NCBI RefSeq assembly: GCF_002386445.1
Contig: NZ_DGIR01000010.1
Span: 406-64,405 of the forward strand
Length of the DNA stretch: 64,000 bases
Reading direction: 5' to 3'
Source: Pseudomonas sp. UBA4617
GTDB lineage: Bacteria > Pseudomonadota > Gammaproteobacteria > Pseudomonadales > Pseudomonadaceae
Each line of letters opens with the position of its first letter. The stretch's first letter is position 1. Made by a program: the position numbers and the translations under genes. Under the pieces are notes generated by a model. That model ran no database searches. It was given only the letters and a program-made list of their open reading frames with translations, and had not been told where the DNA came from. Of this stretch, positions 24,390 through 33,806 are shown one piece after another.

Positions 24390-25363
24390 GCCATCTACCG
24401 CCGATTACCGAGGCGCAGTCCAAGGCTGCACTGCAATGGCTCAGCCGCATCAACGAGCAGCCCGCCCACGCCGATGGGGCCGCGTTCAAACGCTGGCTGC
24501 TGAGCCACCCCGCGCACCGTGCAGCCTTCGCCCAGGCGCAGGCGCTGTGGCAGGCCAGCGGCACCGCTGCGGCGCGCCTGGCTGACGAAGAACAGCAAGG
24601 CCTGCAGCGCTATCTGGATGCAATGGCCCGGCCAGTGGCCAGGTCGCCGTGGCGGCAGCGCCTCGCCGCACTGGCGGCCTGCCTGGTGCTGGCCGTGGGC
24701 ATTGCCGGGGGTTGGCAGCCTGGCCTGTGGTTGCAGGACCTGCAGGCTGACTACAGCAGCGCCGGGCAGGTGCGGCAGGTAATGCTGGCTGACCAGTCGC
24801 AAGTGACGCTGGATGCGCAGAGCGCAATTGCAGTCGATTTTGTCCGAGGTGAGCGCCGCGTGCGCTTGTTGTATGGCGCGGCATTCTTCCAGGTCACGCA
24901 TACCGGTGAGCCATTCCTGGTCGAAGCAGCGGGGGGCGAGGTGCGGGTACTCGGTACGCAGTTCGAAGTGCGTGAGCAGGGCGAAGGCGCCCAGGTCACG
25001 GTGCGTAGCGGGCGGGTGGCAGTAAGCCCGGCACCGGGAGCCGCGAAGCGCGAACTGACGGCCAACCAGCAGGTGACCTACGCTACAGGCCGGCTGGGTG
25101 ACCTTGTGACAGTGGATAGCGACACCCGCCTGGCCTGGCGCCAGGGTTGGCTGAATTACTACCAGGTCCCGCTGGCGCAGGTGGTCGAAGACCTGGGGCG
25201 CTATTACCCGGGGCGCATCCTGCTGCTCGACGGCGAACTGGGGCAGCGCAAGGTCAGTGGCAGTTTTCCCGCGGCAGAACCGTTGCCGGCGCTGGATTCG
25301 CTGGGCAAGGTGATGGGCTTTTCGCGGCAGACTGTGCTGGGACGGTTGACGGTCATCCGATAA
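24386..25363 (+). CDS. FecR-like anti-sigma factor
   Basis: A 325-residue inner-membrane regulator. The N-terminal cytoplasmic DUF4880 part (about 5-55, WLSRINEQPAHADGAAFKRWLLSHP) binds the sigma factor; one transmembrane helix follows (about 90-108, RLAALAACLVLAVGIAGGW); the periplasmic FecR domain is about 125-225, and the C-terminal DUF4974 region is about 245-320. It passes the signal from the receptor's STN domain to FecI. Translation is coupled to the sigma gene through ATGA overlap. Confidence 0.92.
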   Translation: MSHLPPITEAQSKAALQWLSRINEQPAHADGAAFKRWLLSHPAHRAAFAQAQALWQASGTAAARLADEEQQGLQRYLDAMARPVARSPWRQRLAALAACLVLAVGIAGGWQPGLWLQDLQADYSSAGQVRQVMLADQSQVTLDAQSAIAVDFVRGERRVRLLYGAAFFQVTHTGEPFLVEAAGGEVRVLGTQFEVREQGEGAQVTVRSGRVAVSPAPGAAKRELTANQQVTYATGRLGDLVTVDSDTRLAWRQGWLNYYQVPLAQVVEDLGRYYPGRILLLDGELGQRKVSGSFPAAEPLPALDSLGKVMGFSRQTVLGRLTVIR

Positions 25364-25370
25364 TCGCCTG

Positions 25371-25391
25371 TGCCGGCCTCTTCGCGGGAAC
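25371..25391. repeat. Half REP element
   Basis: TGCCGGCCTCTTCGCGGGAACA is a lone left half of the P. putida REP hairpin, between fecR and the receptor gene. Confidence 0.5.
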
Positions 25392-25499
25392 AGGTAAAAA
25401 TATTTTCAAATAGCAGGTGAGGTAACAGGTCGTGACATCCGTGTAATGAGTGGAAGTGCGATTCATTCGCAGTCATAACCCTCTCACAGGTCAGCGTCC

Positions 25500-27890
25500 A
25501 TGAAGTTCACCCCGCGTTGCGTCCCTCTCTGGCTCAGCCTGTCCGCGCTGCCGGCCCTCGTTTTCGCTCCCCTGGCCTGTGCTGCCGAGCTACAGCAGAC
25601 GTACGCCTTCGCCCAGCCCGCGCAACCCTTGGCACAAGCGCTCAATGCGTTCAGTCGCACCACTGGCCAGGGCGTGGTCTACACCTTGGAGCTGCCCGGC
25701 GGGCAGGCCCCGGCGCTGAACGGCCGGTACAGCGCCGAGCAGGCCCTGCAGCAACTGCTGGGCAGCAGTGGGTTGGCCTGGCGTCGCGTCGACGCGCGCA
25801 CCTTTACCCTGGAAACGCTGGATACCTCTGGCGCCCTCAGCCTGCAGGCCACCACGGTCACCTCGGAACTGGACGACTACAGCTACCAGCCTCCGGCCAG
25901 CGCCTCGATCATGCGCGGGCAGGGTCCGAGCCAGGACATTCCCCAGGCGATCAACGTGGTGCCGGCCCAAGTCATTCGCGACCAGGCCCCGCGCAACCTC
26001 GACGACGCCCTGGCCAACGTCAGCGGCATCACCCAGGGCAACAACTTTGGCGGCACCGCCGACACGGTGATGAAGCGTGGTTTCGGTGATAACCGGGATG
26101 GATCGATCATGCGCGACGGCATGCCGGTGGTACAGGGCCGCAACCTCAATGCCAGCACCGAGCGGGTCGAAGTGCTCAAGGGCCCGGCGTCGCTGCTGTA
26201 CGGCATCCAGGACCCGGGCGGGGTAATCAACGTGGTCAGCAAGCGGCCGCAGCTGCAGCAGTACAACGCCCTCAACGTGCGCGGCTCGACCTACGGCAGT
26301 GGCAAGAACGGCAGCGGCGGCGGCTTCGACAGTACCGGCGCGCTGGGCGACAGCAACTTTGCCTACCGCCTGATCGTCGACCACGAGGACGAGGACTACT
26401 GGCGCAACTACGGCGTGCACCGCGAATCGCTGGTGGCGCCGTCGCTGGCTTGGCTGGGTGAGGACACCCAGGTGGTACTGGCCTACGAGCACCGCGAGTT
26501 TCTCTCACCGTTCGATCGGGGCACTGCATTTGGCAACAACGGCCACCCGCTGGACATCCCGGCCACGCGGCGCCTGGATGAGCCATTCAACGACATGGAG
26601 GGGCGTTCCGACCTGTACCGGCTGGAGCTCGACCACCAGCTGGCCGATCACTGGAAGCTGCATTTCGGCTACAGCTTCAACCGCGAGACCTACGATGCCA
26701 GTCAGGTGCGGGTGACCAAAGTCAATGAAACAAGCGGCACGCTGGCGCGCAGCATCGACGGCACGCATGACGCCATGAGCCGTGACCAGTTCGCCACCCT
26801 GAGCCTGGCCGGCAACGTGCAACTGGCAGGCATGCAGAACGACCTGCTGTTCGGCATCGACCATGAGGACCGCAAGATCTTCCGCGGTGACCTGATCCGG
26901 CAGAAAGCCCAATCGACCTTCAGCTATGTCAATCCGGTCTATGGCCAGGAAGTGGAGGGCACTACGGTCGGTGCCAAGGAAAGCGACCAGACCGACAAGC
27001 TGCGCACCGATGCGCTGTTCGTACAGGACGCGCTGCACCTGGATGAGCACTGGATCCTGGTGGCCGGTGCGCGCTTTCAGCAATACGACCAGTACGCCGG
27101 TCGCGGGCGCCCGTTCCAGGTCAACACCGACAGCAACGGCCAGACCTGGGTACCGCACGCGGGTGTGGTGTACAAGGTCGATGAGCAGCTGTCGTTCTAT
27201 GCCAGCTACAGCGAATCGTTCAAGCCCAACTCGACTATCGCACCGCTGGTCGGCAACGTGGTGCTGGACGGCTCGGTGGCGCCGGAGGAGGGCAAGTCCT
27301 GGGAATTGGGGGCCAAGCTCGATATGCCGGGGCGCCTCACCGGCACCCTCGCGCTGTTCGACATCACCAAGCGCAACGTGCTGGTTTCCAGCCTCGACCA
27401 AGGCACGGGCGAGACGGTGTACAGCAATGCCGGTGAAGTGGGTTCGCGGGGTATCGAACTGGACCTGACCGGCCAGCTCAGCGAGCGCTGGAGCCTGATC
27501 GGCAGCTACGCGTTCACCGATGCTGAAGTGACCAAGGACCCGGAACTCAAGGGCAACCGCCTGCAGAACGTGGCCCGGCACAGTGGTTCGCTGTCGGCGG
27601 TGTACGATTACGGCAGCCTGTTTGGCGGCGACCGCTTGCGCCTGGGTGCCGGGGCGCGGTATGTGGGCGAGCGGGCGGGTGACTCGACCAATACCTTCGA
27701 TCTGCCTTCCTATACAGTGGCCGATGCCTTTGCCAGCTATGAAACCCGGCTCGACGAGCACAAGGTGCTCGTGCAATTGAATGTGAAGAACCTGTTCGAC
27801 AAGGTGTACTACAGCTCGGCAGTGAACCAGTATTTCGTGGCTATCGGCGATCCGCGGCAGGTAAGCCTGTCCAGCACCTTCGAGTTCTAG
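25500..27890 (+). CDS. TonB-dependent siderophore receptor with STN signalling domain
   Basis: A 796-residue outer-membrane receptor. A signal peptide (about 1-29) precedes an STN/secretin-like domain (about 45-100), the plug (about 145-255: QDIPQAINVVPAQVIRDQ and LKGPASLLYGIQDPGGVINVVSKRPQ) and a 22-strand barrel that ends in phenylalanine (STFEF). The STN domain is that of a transducing receptor which signals through FecR to FecI, encoded just upstream. A ferric siderophore is the expected ligand; which one cannot be read. The 136-base gap upstream holds a half REP and no second Fur box that I can see. Confidence 0.93.
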   Translation: MKFTPRCVPLWLSLSALPALVFAPLACAAELQQTYAFAQPAQPLAQALNAFSRTTGQGVVYTLELPGGQAPALNGRYSAEQALQQLLGSSGLAWRRVDARTFTLETLDTSGALSLQATTVTSELDDYSYQPPASASIMRGQGPSQDIPQAINVVPAQVIRDQAPRNLDDALANVSGITQGNNFGGTADTVMKRGFGDNRDGSIMRDGMPVVQGRNLNASTERVEVLKGPASLLYGIQDPGGVINVVSKRPQLQQYNALNVRGSTYGSGKNGSGGGFDSTGALGDSNFAYRLIVDHEDEDYWRNYGVHRESLVAPSLAWLGEDTQVVLAYEHREFLSPFDRGTAFGNNGHPLDIPATRRLDEPFNDMEGRSDLYRLELDHQLADHWKLHFGYSFNRETYDASQVRVTKVNETSGTLARSIDGTHDAMSRDQFATLSLAGNVQLAGMQNDLLFGIDHEDRKIFRGDLIRQKAQSTFSYVNPVYGQEVEGTTVGAKESDQTDKLRTDALFVQDALHLDEHWILVAGARFQQYDQYAGRGRPFQVNTDSNGQTWVPHAGVVYKVDEQLSFYASYSESFKPNSTIAPLVGNVVLDGSVAPEEGKSWELGAKLDMPGRLTGTLALFDITKRNVLVSSLDQGTGETVYSNAGEVGSRGIELDLTGQLSERWSLIGSYAFTDAEVTKDPELKGNRLQNVARHSGSLSAVYDYGSLFGGDRLRLGAGARYVGERAGDSTNTFDLPSYTVADAFASYETRLDEHKVLVQLNVKNLFDKVYYSSAVNQYFVAIGDPRQVSLSSTFEF

Positions 27891-27896
27891 ACCAGC

Positions 27897-27936
27897 CTGT
27901 GCCGGCGTCTTCGTGGCTTTAGCCGCGAATGGCCGA
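27897..27936. repeat. REP-like hairpin at convergent ends
   Basis: TTCGTGGC-TTTA-GCCGCGAA forms a stem with one mismatch within a REP-like sequence (27897-27936) that overlaps the AraC stop codon. It may end both the receptor and AraC transcripts. Confidence 0.55.
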
Positions 27937-28794
27937 ACGGTATTCACCGGGTGTCGCACCGATCGCCTGGCGGAAGCGGTTGCTGAAATGGCTGGCACTG
28001 GCAAACCCGCATAGCAAGGCAATTTCGCCCAGCGGCATCATTCCCAGCCGCAGCAGCTGGCAGGCCCGGTGCAGGCGCCGGGCCAGCAGGTACTGGTGCG
28101 GCGGCAGCCCGAAGCTGGCGCGGAACATGCGCGCAAAATGGTATTCGGACAGGTTGCAGCGCACGGCCAGTTCACCCAGGGTAATGGGCTGGTCAAGGTG
28201 TGCTTCGATGTAATCGATCATCTGCCGGCGCAGGTTCGGCGCCAGCCCGCCTTTCATGCGCAGGCCATGGCGCAGCCCGACCTGGTTGAGCAGCGCATGG
28301 TCGACGATTTCGTGCGCCAGGCTGCTGGCCAGCAAGCGCTCGCCAGGTTCGTCCCAGTCCAGGGTGGTCAGCTGGCGAAAGCGCGCGGCCTGCTGCGGGT
28401 CGTCGAGAAAGGTCGCTTCCTGCAGTTGCAGCTCACGCGGTTCGCGGTCGAGCAGGCGCACGCAGCCCAGGGCGAACTGCGTCTCGCTGATGTACAGGTG
28501 GGCCAAACGGATAGCGCCATTGACCACCCAGTTCGATTCCTGCCCGGCCGGCATCACGCACAGCTTGTTCGGCGCCCCCTTGTCGGCCGGGCGCTGGCGG
28601 CGGAAGGTGCCGGTGCCGTCGGCGATGTAGCACGACAGGGTGTGGTGGCTGGGTGCCTGGTAGTCGCGGGCATCGTCACGGTTGCTCCACAACGCCGCCG
28701 CCAGCCCGTCGCCCAGCTGTGCGCTCAGCTCCAGCCGGGCGTTGGGCGAGGCGTGCATGGCGTTGAACACTTGCAGTTGGCTGAATGGCGTCAT
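27919..28794 (-). CDS. AraC-family regulator
   Basis: A 291-residue regulator. The two AraC helix-turn-helix units are at the C-terminus (about 195-285): PITLGELAVRCNLSEYHFARMFRASFGLPPHQYLLARR and MPLGEIALLCGFASASHFSNRFRQ. The N-terminal 180 residues form a cupin-like sensing domain. ATG 28794 is selected by AGAGGAAC about 8 bases upstream; the longer frame runs into a REP pair. Convergent with the receptor gene and divergent from the EamA gene, either of which may be its target. Confidence 0.9.
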   Translation of the reverse strand: MTPFSQLQVFNAMHASPNARLELSAQLGDGLAAALWSNRDDARDYQAPSHHTLSCYIADGTGTFRRQRPADKGAPNKLCVMPAGQESNWVVNGAIRLAHLYISETQFALGCVRLLDREPRELQLQEATFLDDPQQAARFRQLTTLDWDEPGERLLASSLAHEIVDHALLNQVGLRHGLRMKGGLAPNLRRQMIDYIEAHLDQPITLGELAVRCNLSEYHFARMFRASFGLPPHQYLLARRLHRACQLLRLGMMPLGEIALLCGFASASHFSNRFRQAIGATPGEYRSAIRG

Positions 28795-28930
28795 GGGTTG
28801 TTCCTCTTGCAGCCATCCTACTGCGCCTTGGGCAGGCTTACAGCTACCCGTGGGACAAATGCGCAAGTTTGTGCAAGCGCGTGGGTGTTCGACAGGAGAA
28901 CACTGGAAATGCCTCGGCGAGGGCTGCGCC

Positions 28931-29033
28931 CTCGATTCGCGGGTGAACCCGCTCCCACAGGGACCGCGCCAGCCTCGAGAGCAGCACGGTCCCTGCGGGA
29001 GCGGCTTTAGCCGCGAAGCGCCGGGCACCGATC
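28931..29033. repeat. Inverted pair of REP elements
   Basis: One element (TTCGCGGGTGAACCCGCTCCC, starts 28936) faces another on the opposite strand (GGGAGCGGCTTTAGCCGCGAA ends 29017). The arms CACAGGGACCG and CGGTCCCTGCG also pair, so the whole stretch can fold. It lies between the AraC gene and the EamA gene. Confidence 0.75.
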
Positions 29034-29057
29034 TTGAAGGCCCAAGGAACCGCCGCC

Positions 29058-29960
29058 ATGAACTTGTCGCTCTATCTGCTTACCGTGCTGATCTGGGGTA
29101 CTACCTGGATCGCCCTCAAACTTCAGCTGGGCGTGGTCGCCATCCCGGTTTCGATCGTCTACCGCTTCGCCTTGGCCGGGCTGATCCTGTTCGCCTTCCT
29201 TTTGCTCACCCGCCGCCTGCAGCCGATGAACCGGCGTGGTCACCAGATCTGCCTGGCCCAGGGCCTGTGCCTTTTTTGCGTCAACTTCATCTGCTTCCTC
29301 AGTGCCAGCCAGTGGATCGCCAGCGGCTTGATTGCCGTGGTGTTTTCCACCGCCACGTTGTGGAACGCACTCAACGCACGGATCTTCTTTGCCCAGAAGA
29401 TTGCCAGCAATGTGCTTGCCGGCGGCGCCTTGGGCTTGTTCGGCCTGGGCCTGTTGTTCTGGCCGGAGCTGTCCCACCACACGGCCAGCCGCGAGACCCT
29501 GTATGGTCTTGGCCTGGCTTTGCTCGGCACCTTGTGTTTCTCGGCGGGCAACATGCTCTCGAGCATGCAGCAGAAGGCTGGGCTCAAGCCGCTGACCACC
29601 AATGCCTGGGGCATGGTCTACGGCGCAGCGATGCTGGCGCTGTTCTGTGTGATCAGCGGCGTGCCGTTCAGCATGGAGTGGAATGCGCGCTATATCGGCT
29701 CGTTGCTGTACCTGGTAATCCCCGGTTCGGTGATCGCCTTCACCGCCTACCTGACCCTGGTCGGGCGCATGGGCCCGGAGCGGGCGGCGTACTGCACGGT
29801 GCTGTTCCCGCTGGTGGCGTTGAACGTGTCGGCGGTGGCCGAGGGGTATCAGTGGACGGCGCCTGCCTTGTTGGGGCTGGTGGCGGTGATGGCGGGGAAT
29901 GTACTGGTGTTTCGCAAGCCCAGGGCCAAGTTCGCCTCTGGGCTGTCGAGAACTGTGTAG
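29058..29960 (+). CDS. EamA/DMT-family transporter
   Basis: A 300-residue inner-membrane protein with ten hydrophobic segments in two EamA repeats: LTVLIWGTTWIALKLQLG at the start and VYGAAMLALFCVISG beginning the second half. Drug/metabolite transporters of this type export amino acids or other small molecules. AAGGAAC at 29044-29050 precedes ATG 29058. The stop codon lies within a REP-like half sequence (GTGTAGGAGCGG), an unusual end. Convergent with the dehydrogenase gene, 24 bases apart. Confidence 0.87.
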   Translation: MNLSLYLLTVLIWGTTWIALKLQLGVVAIPVSIVYRFALAGLILFAFLLLTRRLQPMNRRGHQICLAQGLCLFCVNFICFLSASQWIASGLIAVVFSTATLWNALNARIFFAQKIASNVLAGGALGLFGLGLLFWPELSHHTASRETLYGLGLALLGTLCFSAGNMLSSMQQKAGLKPLTTNAWGMVYGAAMLALFCVISGVPFSMEWNARYIGSLLYLVIPGSVIAFTAYLTLVGRMGPERAAYCTVLFPLVALNVSAVAEGYQWTAPALLGLVAVMAGNVLVFRKPRAKFASGLSRTV

Positions 29961-29984
29961 GAGCGGCGCCGTGTCAGGCAGGCA

Positions 29985-30959
29985 TCAGCCTTTCCACACC
30001 TGCGGGTTCACCAGGTCTCGCGGCCGTTCACCCAGCAGCGCCGCGCGCAGGTTGTCGATTGCCCGGTTGGCCATGGCCTCGCGGGTTTCGGCAGTGGCCG
30101 AACCGATGTGCGGCAAGGTCAGTGCATTGGGCTGCTTGAACAGCGGCGAATCGCTCAGCGGCTCTTTCTCATACACGTCCAGGCCCGCACCGCGAATCGT
30201 GCCGCTCTGCAGCGCCTCGATCAGCGCCGCCTCGTCCACCACCGGCCCGCGGGCGATGTTGATCAGGAACGCGCTGGGCTTCATCAGTTGCAGCTCGCGG
30301 GCACCGATCAGCTTGTGCGTGGCATCGGACAGCGGCACCACGATGCACACGAAGTCTGCTTCGGCCAGCAGTTGCTCCAGGCTGCGGAACTGTGCGTCCA
30401 GCTCTTGTTCCAGCGCGGCCTTGCGGCGGTTGCCGCTGTACAGGATCGGCATGTTGAAACCGAAGTGGCCCCGGCGCGCCACGGCTGCGCCGATGTTGCC
30501 CAGGCCGACGATGCCCAGGGTCTTGCCATGCACGTCGCTGCCGAAGTACGCCGGGCCCACGGTGGCCTGCCAGTTGCCGGCCTTGGTCCAGGCATCCAGT
30601 TCGGCCGTGCGGCGGGCGCAGCCCATGATCAGCGAGAAGCCCAGGTCGGCGGTGCTTTCGGTCAGCACATCCGGGGTGTTGGTCAGGGCGATGCCGCGTT
30701 CGTTGAGGTAGTCCAGGTCATAGTTGTCGTAGCCGACCGAAACGCTGGACACCACTTCCAGCCTGGCCGCGCCTTCAAGCTGTGCCCGCCCCAGCTTGCG
30801 GCCGACACCGATCAGGCCGTGGGCCTCGGGCAGGGCCTCGTTGAACTGGGCGTTGATGTCGCCCAGCTTGGGGTTGGGCAGGATCACGTTGAAATCTTGC
30901 TGCAGGCGCTCGGCCATGGCCGGGGTAATACGGCTGAAGGCCAGGACGGTCTTTTTCAT
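29985..30959 (-). CDS. D-2-hydroxyacid dehydrogenase (2-ketogluconate / hydroxypyruvate reductase type)
   Basis: A 324-residue NAD(P)H-dependent reductase. The Rossmann motif is GIVGLGNIGAAVARRG (about 150-165), the catalytic Arg is in NIARGPVVDE, Glu in GLDVYEKEP and His in LPHIGSATAETR. It fits the GhrB/TkrA group acting on 2-ketogluconate, glyoxylate or hydroxypyruvate. ATG 30959 gives MKKTVLAFSRI. It lies alone on the minus strand after a REP pair; which substrate is used is uncertain. Confidence 0.88.
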   Translation of the reverse strand: MKKTVLAFSRITPAMAERLQQDFNVILPNPKLGDINAQFNEALPEAHGLIGVGRKLGRAQLEGAARLEVVSSVSVGYDNYDLDYLNERGIALTNTPDVLTESTADLGFSLIMGCARRTAELDAWTKAGNWQATVGPAYFGSDVHGKTLGIVGLGNIGAAVARRGHFGFNMPILYSGNRRKAALEQELDAQFRSLEQLLAEADFVCIVVPLSDATHKLIGARELQLMKPSAFLINIARGPVVDEAALIEALQSGTIRGAGLDVYEKEPLSDSPLFKQPNALTLPHIGSATAETREAMANRAIDNLRAALLGERPRDLVNPQVWKG

Positions 30960-30997
30960 CGGGCAACTTCTCTGCAAGGCGGTGGGGCGGTGGTGGT

Positions 30998-31090
30998 TTC
31001 TTCGCGGGTGGACGCTCCCACCAGGTATTGCACAGGCCTGGAAGGCGGTGGTGTACCTGTGGGAGCGGGTTTACCCGCGAAGAGGCCAGG
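30998..31090. repeat. Inverted pair of REP elements
   Basis: TTCTTCGCGGGTGGACGCTCCCACC (from 30999) faces GGGAGCGGGTTTACCCGCGAAGAGG (to 31086). It is one of the clearest REP pairs in the window and lies between the dehydrogenase start and the LysR gene end. Confidence 0.8.
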
Positions 31091-31137
31091 AATGGTTAGC
31101 AACCTACCATTGTCCACCCCTGCAATGCAGCAGCTTT

Positions 31138-32085
31138 TTAATTGGCGATCAGCACCTGATGCGTTTTCAGGTCGGCCTCGTGCGCCGCGAGGATTTCTGG
31201 CAGCGAATTGCGCAGGTACTCGACCCAGGTCTTGATCTTGGCGTCCAGGTACTGCCGTGACGGGTAGATCGCGTACAGGTTCAGCTCCTGCAGGCGGTAC
31301 TCGGGCAGCACCCGTACCAGGCTGCCATCACGCAGGCCCTCGATGGCCGAATAGATCGGCAGTACGCCCACACCCATGCCGCTGCGAATCGCGGTTTTCA
31401 TGGCATCGGCGGTATTGACCATGAACGGCGAGCTGGTGATGTTGACCATCTCTTGGCCTTCCGGGCCGTCGAACAGCCACTTTTCCAGCGGGATCACCGG
31501 GCTGACCATGCGCAGGCAGGCATGCTTGAGCAGGTCGGCGGGCTTGTGCGGTATGCCGTGGCGGGCAATGTAGGTGGGCGAGGCGCAGACGATGCTGTAG
31601 GTGATGCCCAGGCGCTGCGACACGAACCCTGAGTCGGGCAGTTCGGTGGCCAGCACGATGGACACGTCATAGCCCTCGTCGAGCAGGTCGGGCACGCGGT
31701 TGGCCATGGTCAGGTCGAAGGTCACGTCCGGATGCGATTCGCGGTAGCGGGCGATGGCATCGACCACGAAGTGCTGGCCGACCCCGGTCATCGAGTGCAC
31801 CTTCAGTTGCCCGGCGGGGCGCGCATGAGCGTCACTGGCCTCGGCCTCGGCTTCTTCCACGTAGGTAAGAATCTGTTCGCAACGCATCAGGTAGCGCTTG
31901 CCGGCTTCGGTCAGCGCAATGCGACGGGTCGTACGGTTTAGCAGCCTGGTTTGCAGATGGGCTTCCAGGTTGGAAACCGCCCGCGACACGTTCGCGGTGG
32001 TCGTATCCAGCTGCCCGGCGGCAGCGGTAAAGCTGCCCAGTTGGGCGACGCAACTGAAAGCACGCATGTTTTGCAGGGTGTCCAT
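31138..32085 (-). CDS. LysR-family regulator of the FUSC efflux operon
   Basis: A 315-residue LysR regulator: helix-turn-helix in residues 1-60 (MDTLQNMRAFSCVAQLGSFTAAAGQLDTTTANVSRAVSNLE) and an effector domain from about 95. It belongs to the CrgA/AaeR-like group. It is divergent from the NodT-FUSC-DUF1656-HlyD operon with a 191-base gap, so it is the likely regulator. The inducer of related AaeR is hydroxylated aromatic acid; for this one it is unknown. No clear dyad operator was found in the gap. Confidence 0.9.
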   Translation of the reverse strand: MDTLQNMRAFSCVAQLGSFTAAAGQLDTTTANVSRAVSNLEAHLQTRLLNRTTRRIALTEAGKRYLMRCEQILTYVEEAEAEASDAHARPAGQLKVHSMTGVGQHFVVDAIARYRESHPDVTFDLTMANRVPDLLDEGYDVSIVLATELPDSGFVSQRLGITYSIVCASPTYIARHGIPHKPADLLKHACLRMVSPVIPLEKWLFDGPEGQEMVNITSSPFMVNTADAMKTAIRSGMGVGVLPIYSAIEGLRDGSLVRVLPEYRLQELNLYAIYPSRQYLDAKIKTWVEYLRNSLPEILAAHEADLKTHQVLIAN

Positions 32086-32276
32086 GGGTCACTCTCGATG
32101 TAGAGGACAAAATTGTGTCACGAAGTAACGAAAAAAAGATGAAAAGTTGCCTTCGACCAAAGGCGGATTATCGCTGTTTCGGTAACAAAGATTCGCAGGA
32201 ATCCACGCTTATCGCCAGTGCTGCCGCCCCCTAGAATTGCCCGGCCCTATCACCTCTTCCTCGGGAATTCGCAGCT

Positions 32277-33806
32277 GTGCCGCGTCGCATCATCAGAACG
32301 CTCAGTGCGTTCAGTGCCTGTGCCCTTGCCCTCACCTTGAGCGGCTGTATCGGAACCTGGGGCATAGCCCCGCAAAGCAAGACGCTGCAAGCCAATACCC
32401 TGACCACCGACGCGGCCATACGCGAAGCCGCGAGCGACGCCCACTGGCCCGACCAGCAATGGTGGCAGGCCTATGGCGACCCTCAATTGGACCGCTGGAT
32501 TGACTTGGCCGTGGCCGGCAGCCCGAGCCTGGCCATGGCGGCGGCGCGGGTGCGGGAAGCCAAGGCCATGGCCGGCGTGGTCGAGTCGGCCGAGAAGCTC
32601 CAGGCCAATGGCCAGGCCACGCTCAAGCGCCACAACTGGCCTGAGGACCAGTTCTATGGCCCTGGCGCGCTGTCCGGCGCCAACACCTGGGACAACAACG
32701 CTGCCATTGGCTTCAGCTACGCCCTCGACCTATGGGGCCGCGAACGCAATGCCAGCGAGCAGGCCGTGGACCAGGCGCACGTGAGCGTGGCCGAAGCCCG
32801 CCAGGCGCAGCTGGAGTTGCAGAGCAACGTGGTACGCGCCTATATCCAGCTGAGCCTGCACTTCGCCGAGCGCGATATCGTCAAGGCCGAACTGCAACAG
32901 CAGGAGCAGATTCTGGCCCTGGCCAAGCGCCGCCTGGATGCTGGCATCGGCACCCATTTCGAAGTCAGCCAGGCCGAAGCGCCACTGCCGGAAACCCACC
33001 GCCAGCTCGACAGCCTCAATGAACAGATTGCCCTGACCCGTAACCAGCTGGCCGCCCTGGCCGGCAAGGGCCCGGGGGAGGGTGCGCAATTGCAGCGCCC
33101 GACCCTGGCCTTGGCGGCGCCGCTGAAACTGCCGTCGAACCTGCCGGCCGAGCTGGTCGGCCAGCGTCCCGATGTGGTCGCCAGCCGCTGGCAGGTGGCC
33201 GCCCAGGCGCGTGGCATCGATGTCGCCCACGCCGGCTTCTTCCCCAACGTCGATCTGGTCGGCAGCCTGGGCTTCATGGCCACAGGCGGTGGTCCGCTGG
33301 AGTTCCTCACCGGGCGCAAATTCAACTACAACGTCGGCCCGGCCATCAGCCTGCCGATCTTCGACGGTGGCCGCCTGCGCTCGCAGCTGGGTGTGGCCTC
33401 GGCAGGCTACGACGTGGCTGTGGCGCGCTATAACCAGACCGTGGTCGGTGCGCTGAAAGACATCTCCGACCAGCTGATCCGCCGCGAGTCGATGCAGCAG
33501 CAGTCGCACTTTGCCGCCGAGTCGGTCGCGGCTGCGCAAAAGACCTACGACATTGCCATGGTCGCCTTCCAGCGCGGGCTCACCGACTACCTCAACGTGC
33601 TCAACGCGCAAACCTTGCTGTTCCGCCAGCAGCAGGTGCAGCAGCAGGTGCAGGCCGCGCGCCTGATTGCCCATGCCGGGCTGGTCACCGCCCTGGGTGG
33701 TGGCTTGCAGGCTGGCCATGACGTGCCCCCGGAGCAGCGCCAGGCGGCACCGAAAACCCCGGCCAGCCTGGCCATTTTCGACAAGCAGCCGGACAGCGCC
33801 GAATGA
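32277..33806 (+). CDS. NodT-family outer-membrane efflux lipoprotein
   Basis: A 509-residue TolC-like channel protein. The signal peptide ends in a lipobox (LTLSGC, cysteine at about residue 23), followed by the two RND-type outer-membrane-factor repeats (FGYALDLWGRERNASEQAVDQA near 150 and FFPNVDLVGSLGF near 320). Start is GTG 32277 with GGGAA about 9 bases before. First gene of a four-gene pump; the next start overlaps its stop (ATGA). Confidence 0.92.
   Translation: MPRRIIRTLSAFSACALALTLSGCIGTWGIAPQSKTLQANTLTTDAAIREAASDAHWPDQQWWQAYGDPQLDRWIDLAVAGSPSLAMAAARVREAKAMAGVVESAEKLQANGQATLKRHNWPEDQFYGPGALSGANTWDNNAAIGFSYALDLWGRERNASEQAVDQAHVSVAEARQAQLELQSNVVRAYIQLSLHFAERDIVKAELQQQEQILALAKRRLDAGIGTHFEVSQAEAPLPETHRQLDSLNEQIALTRNQLAALAGKGPGEGAQLQRPTLALAAPLKLPSNLPAELVGQRPDVVASRWQVAAQARGIDVAHAGFFPNVDLVGSLGFMATGGGPLEFLTGRKFNYNVGPAISLPIFDGGRLRSQLGVASAGYDVAVARYNQTVVGALKDISDQLIRRESMQQQSHFAAESVAAAQKTYDIAMVAFQRGLTDYLNVLNAQTLLFRQQQVQQQVQAARLIAHAGLVTALGGGLQAGHDVPPEQRQAAPKTPASLAIFDKQPDSAE

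Noticed and set aside
25364..25499. FecI-type promoter before the receptor gene
   Set aside because: Such promoters are poorly conserved and no pair of elements could be picked with confidence.
32086..32276. LysR operator in the FUSC pump control region
   Set aside because: Only weak T-N11-A candidates (for example TTTCGGTAACAAA) without a good dyad.
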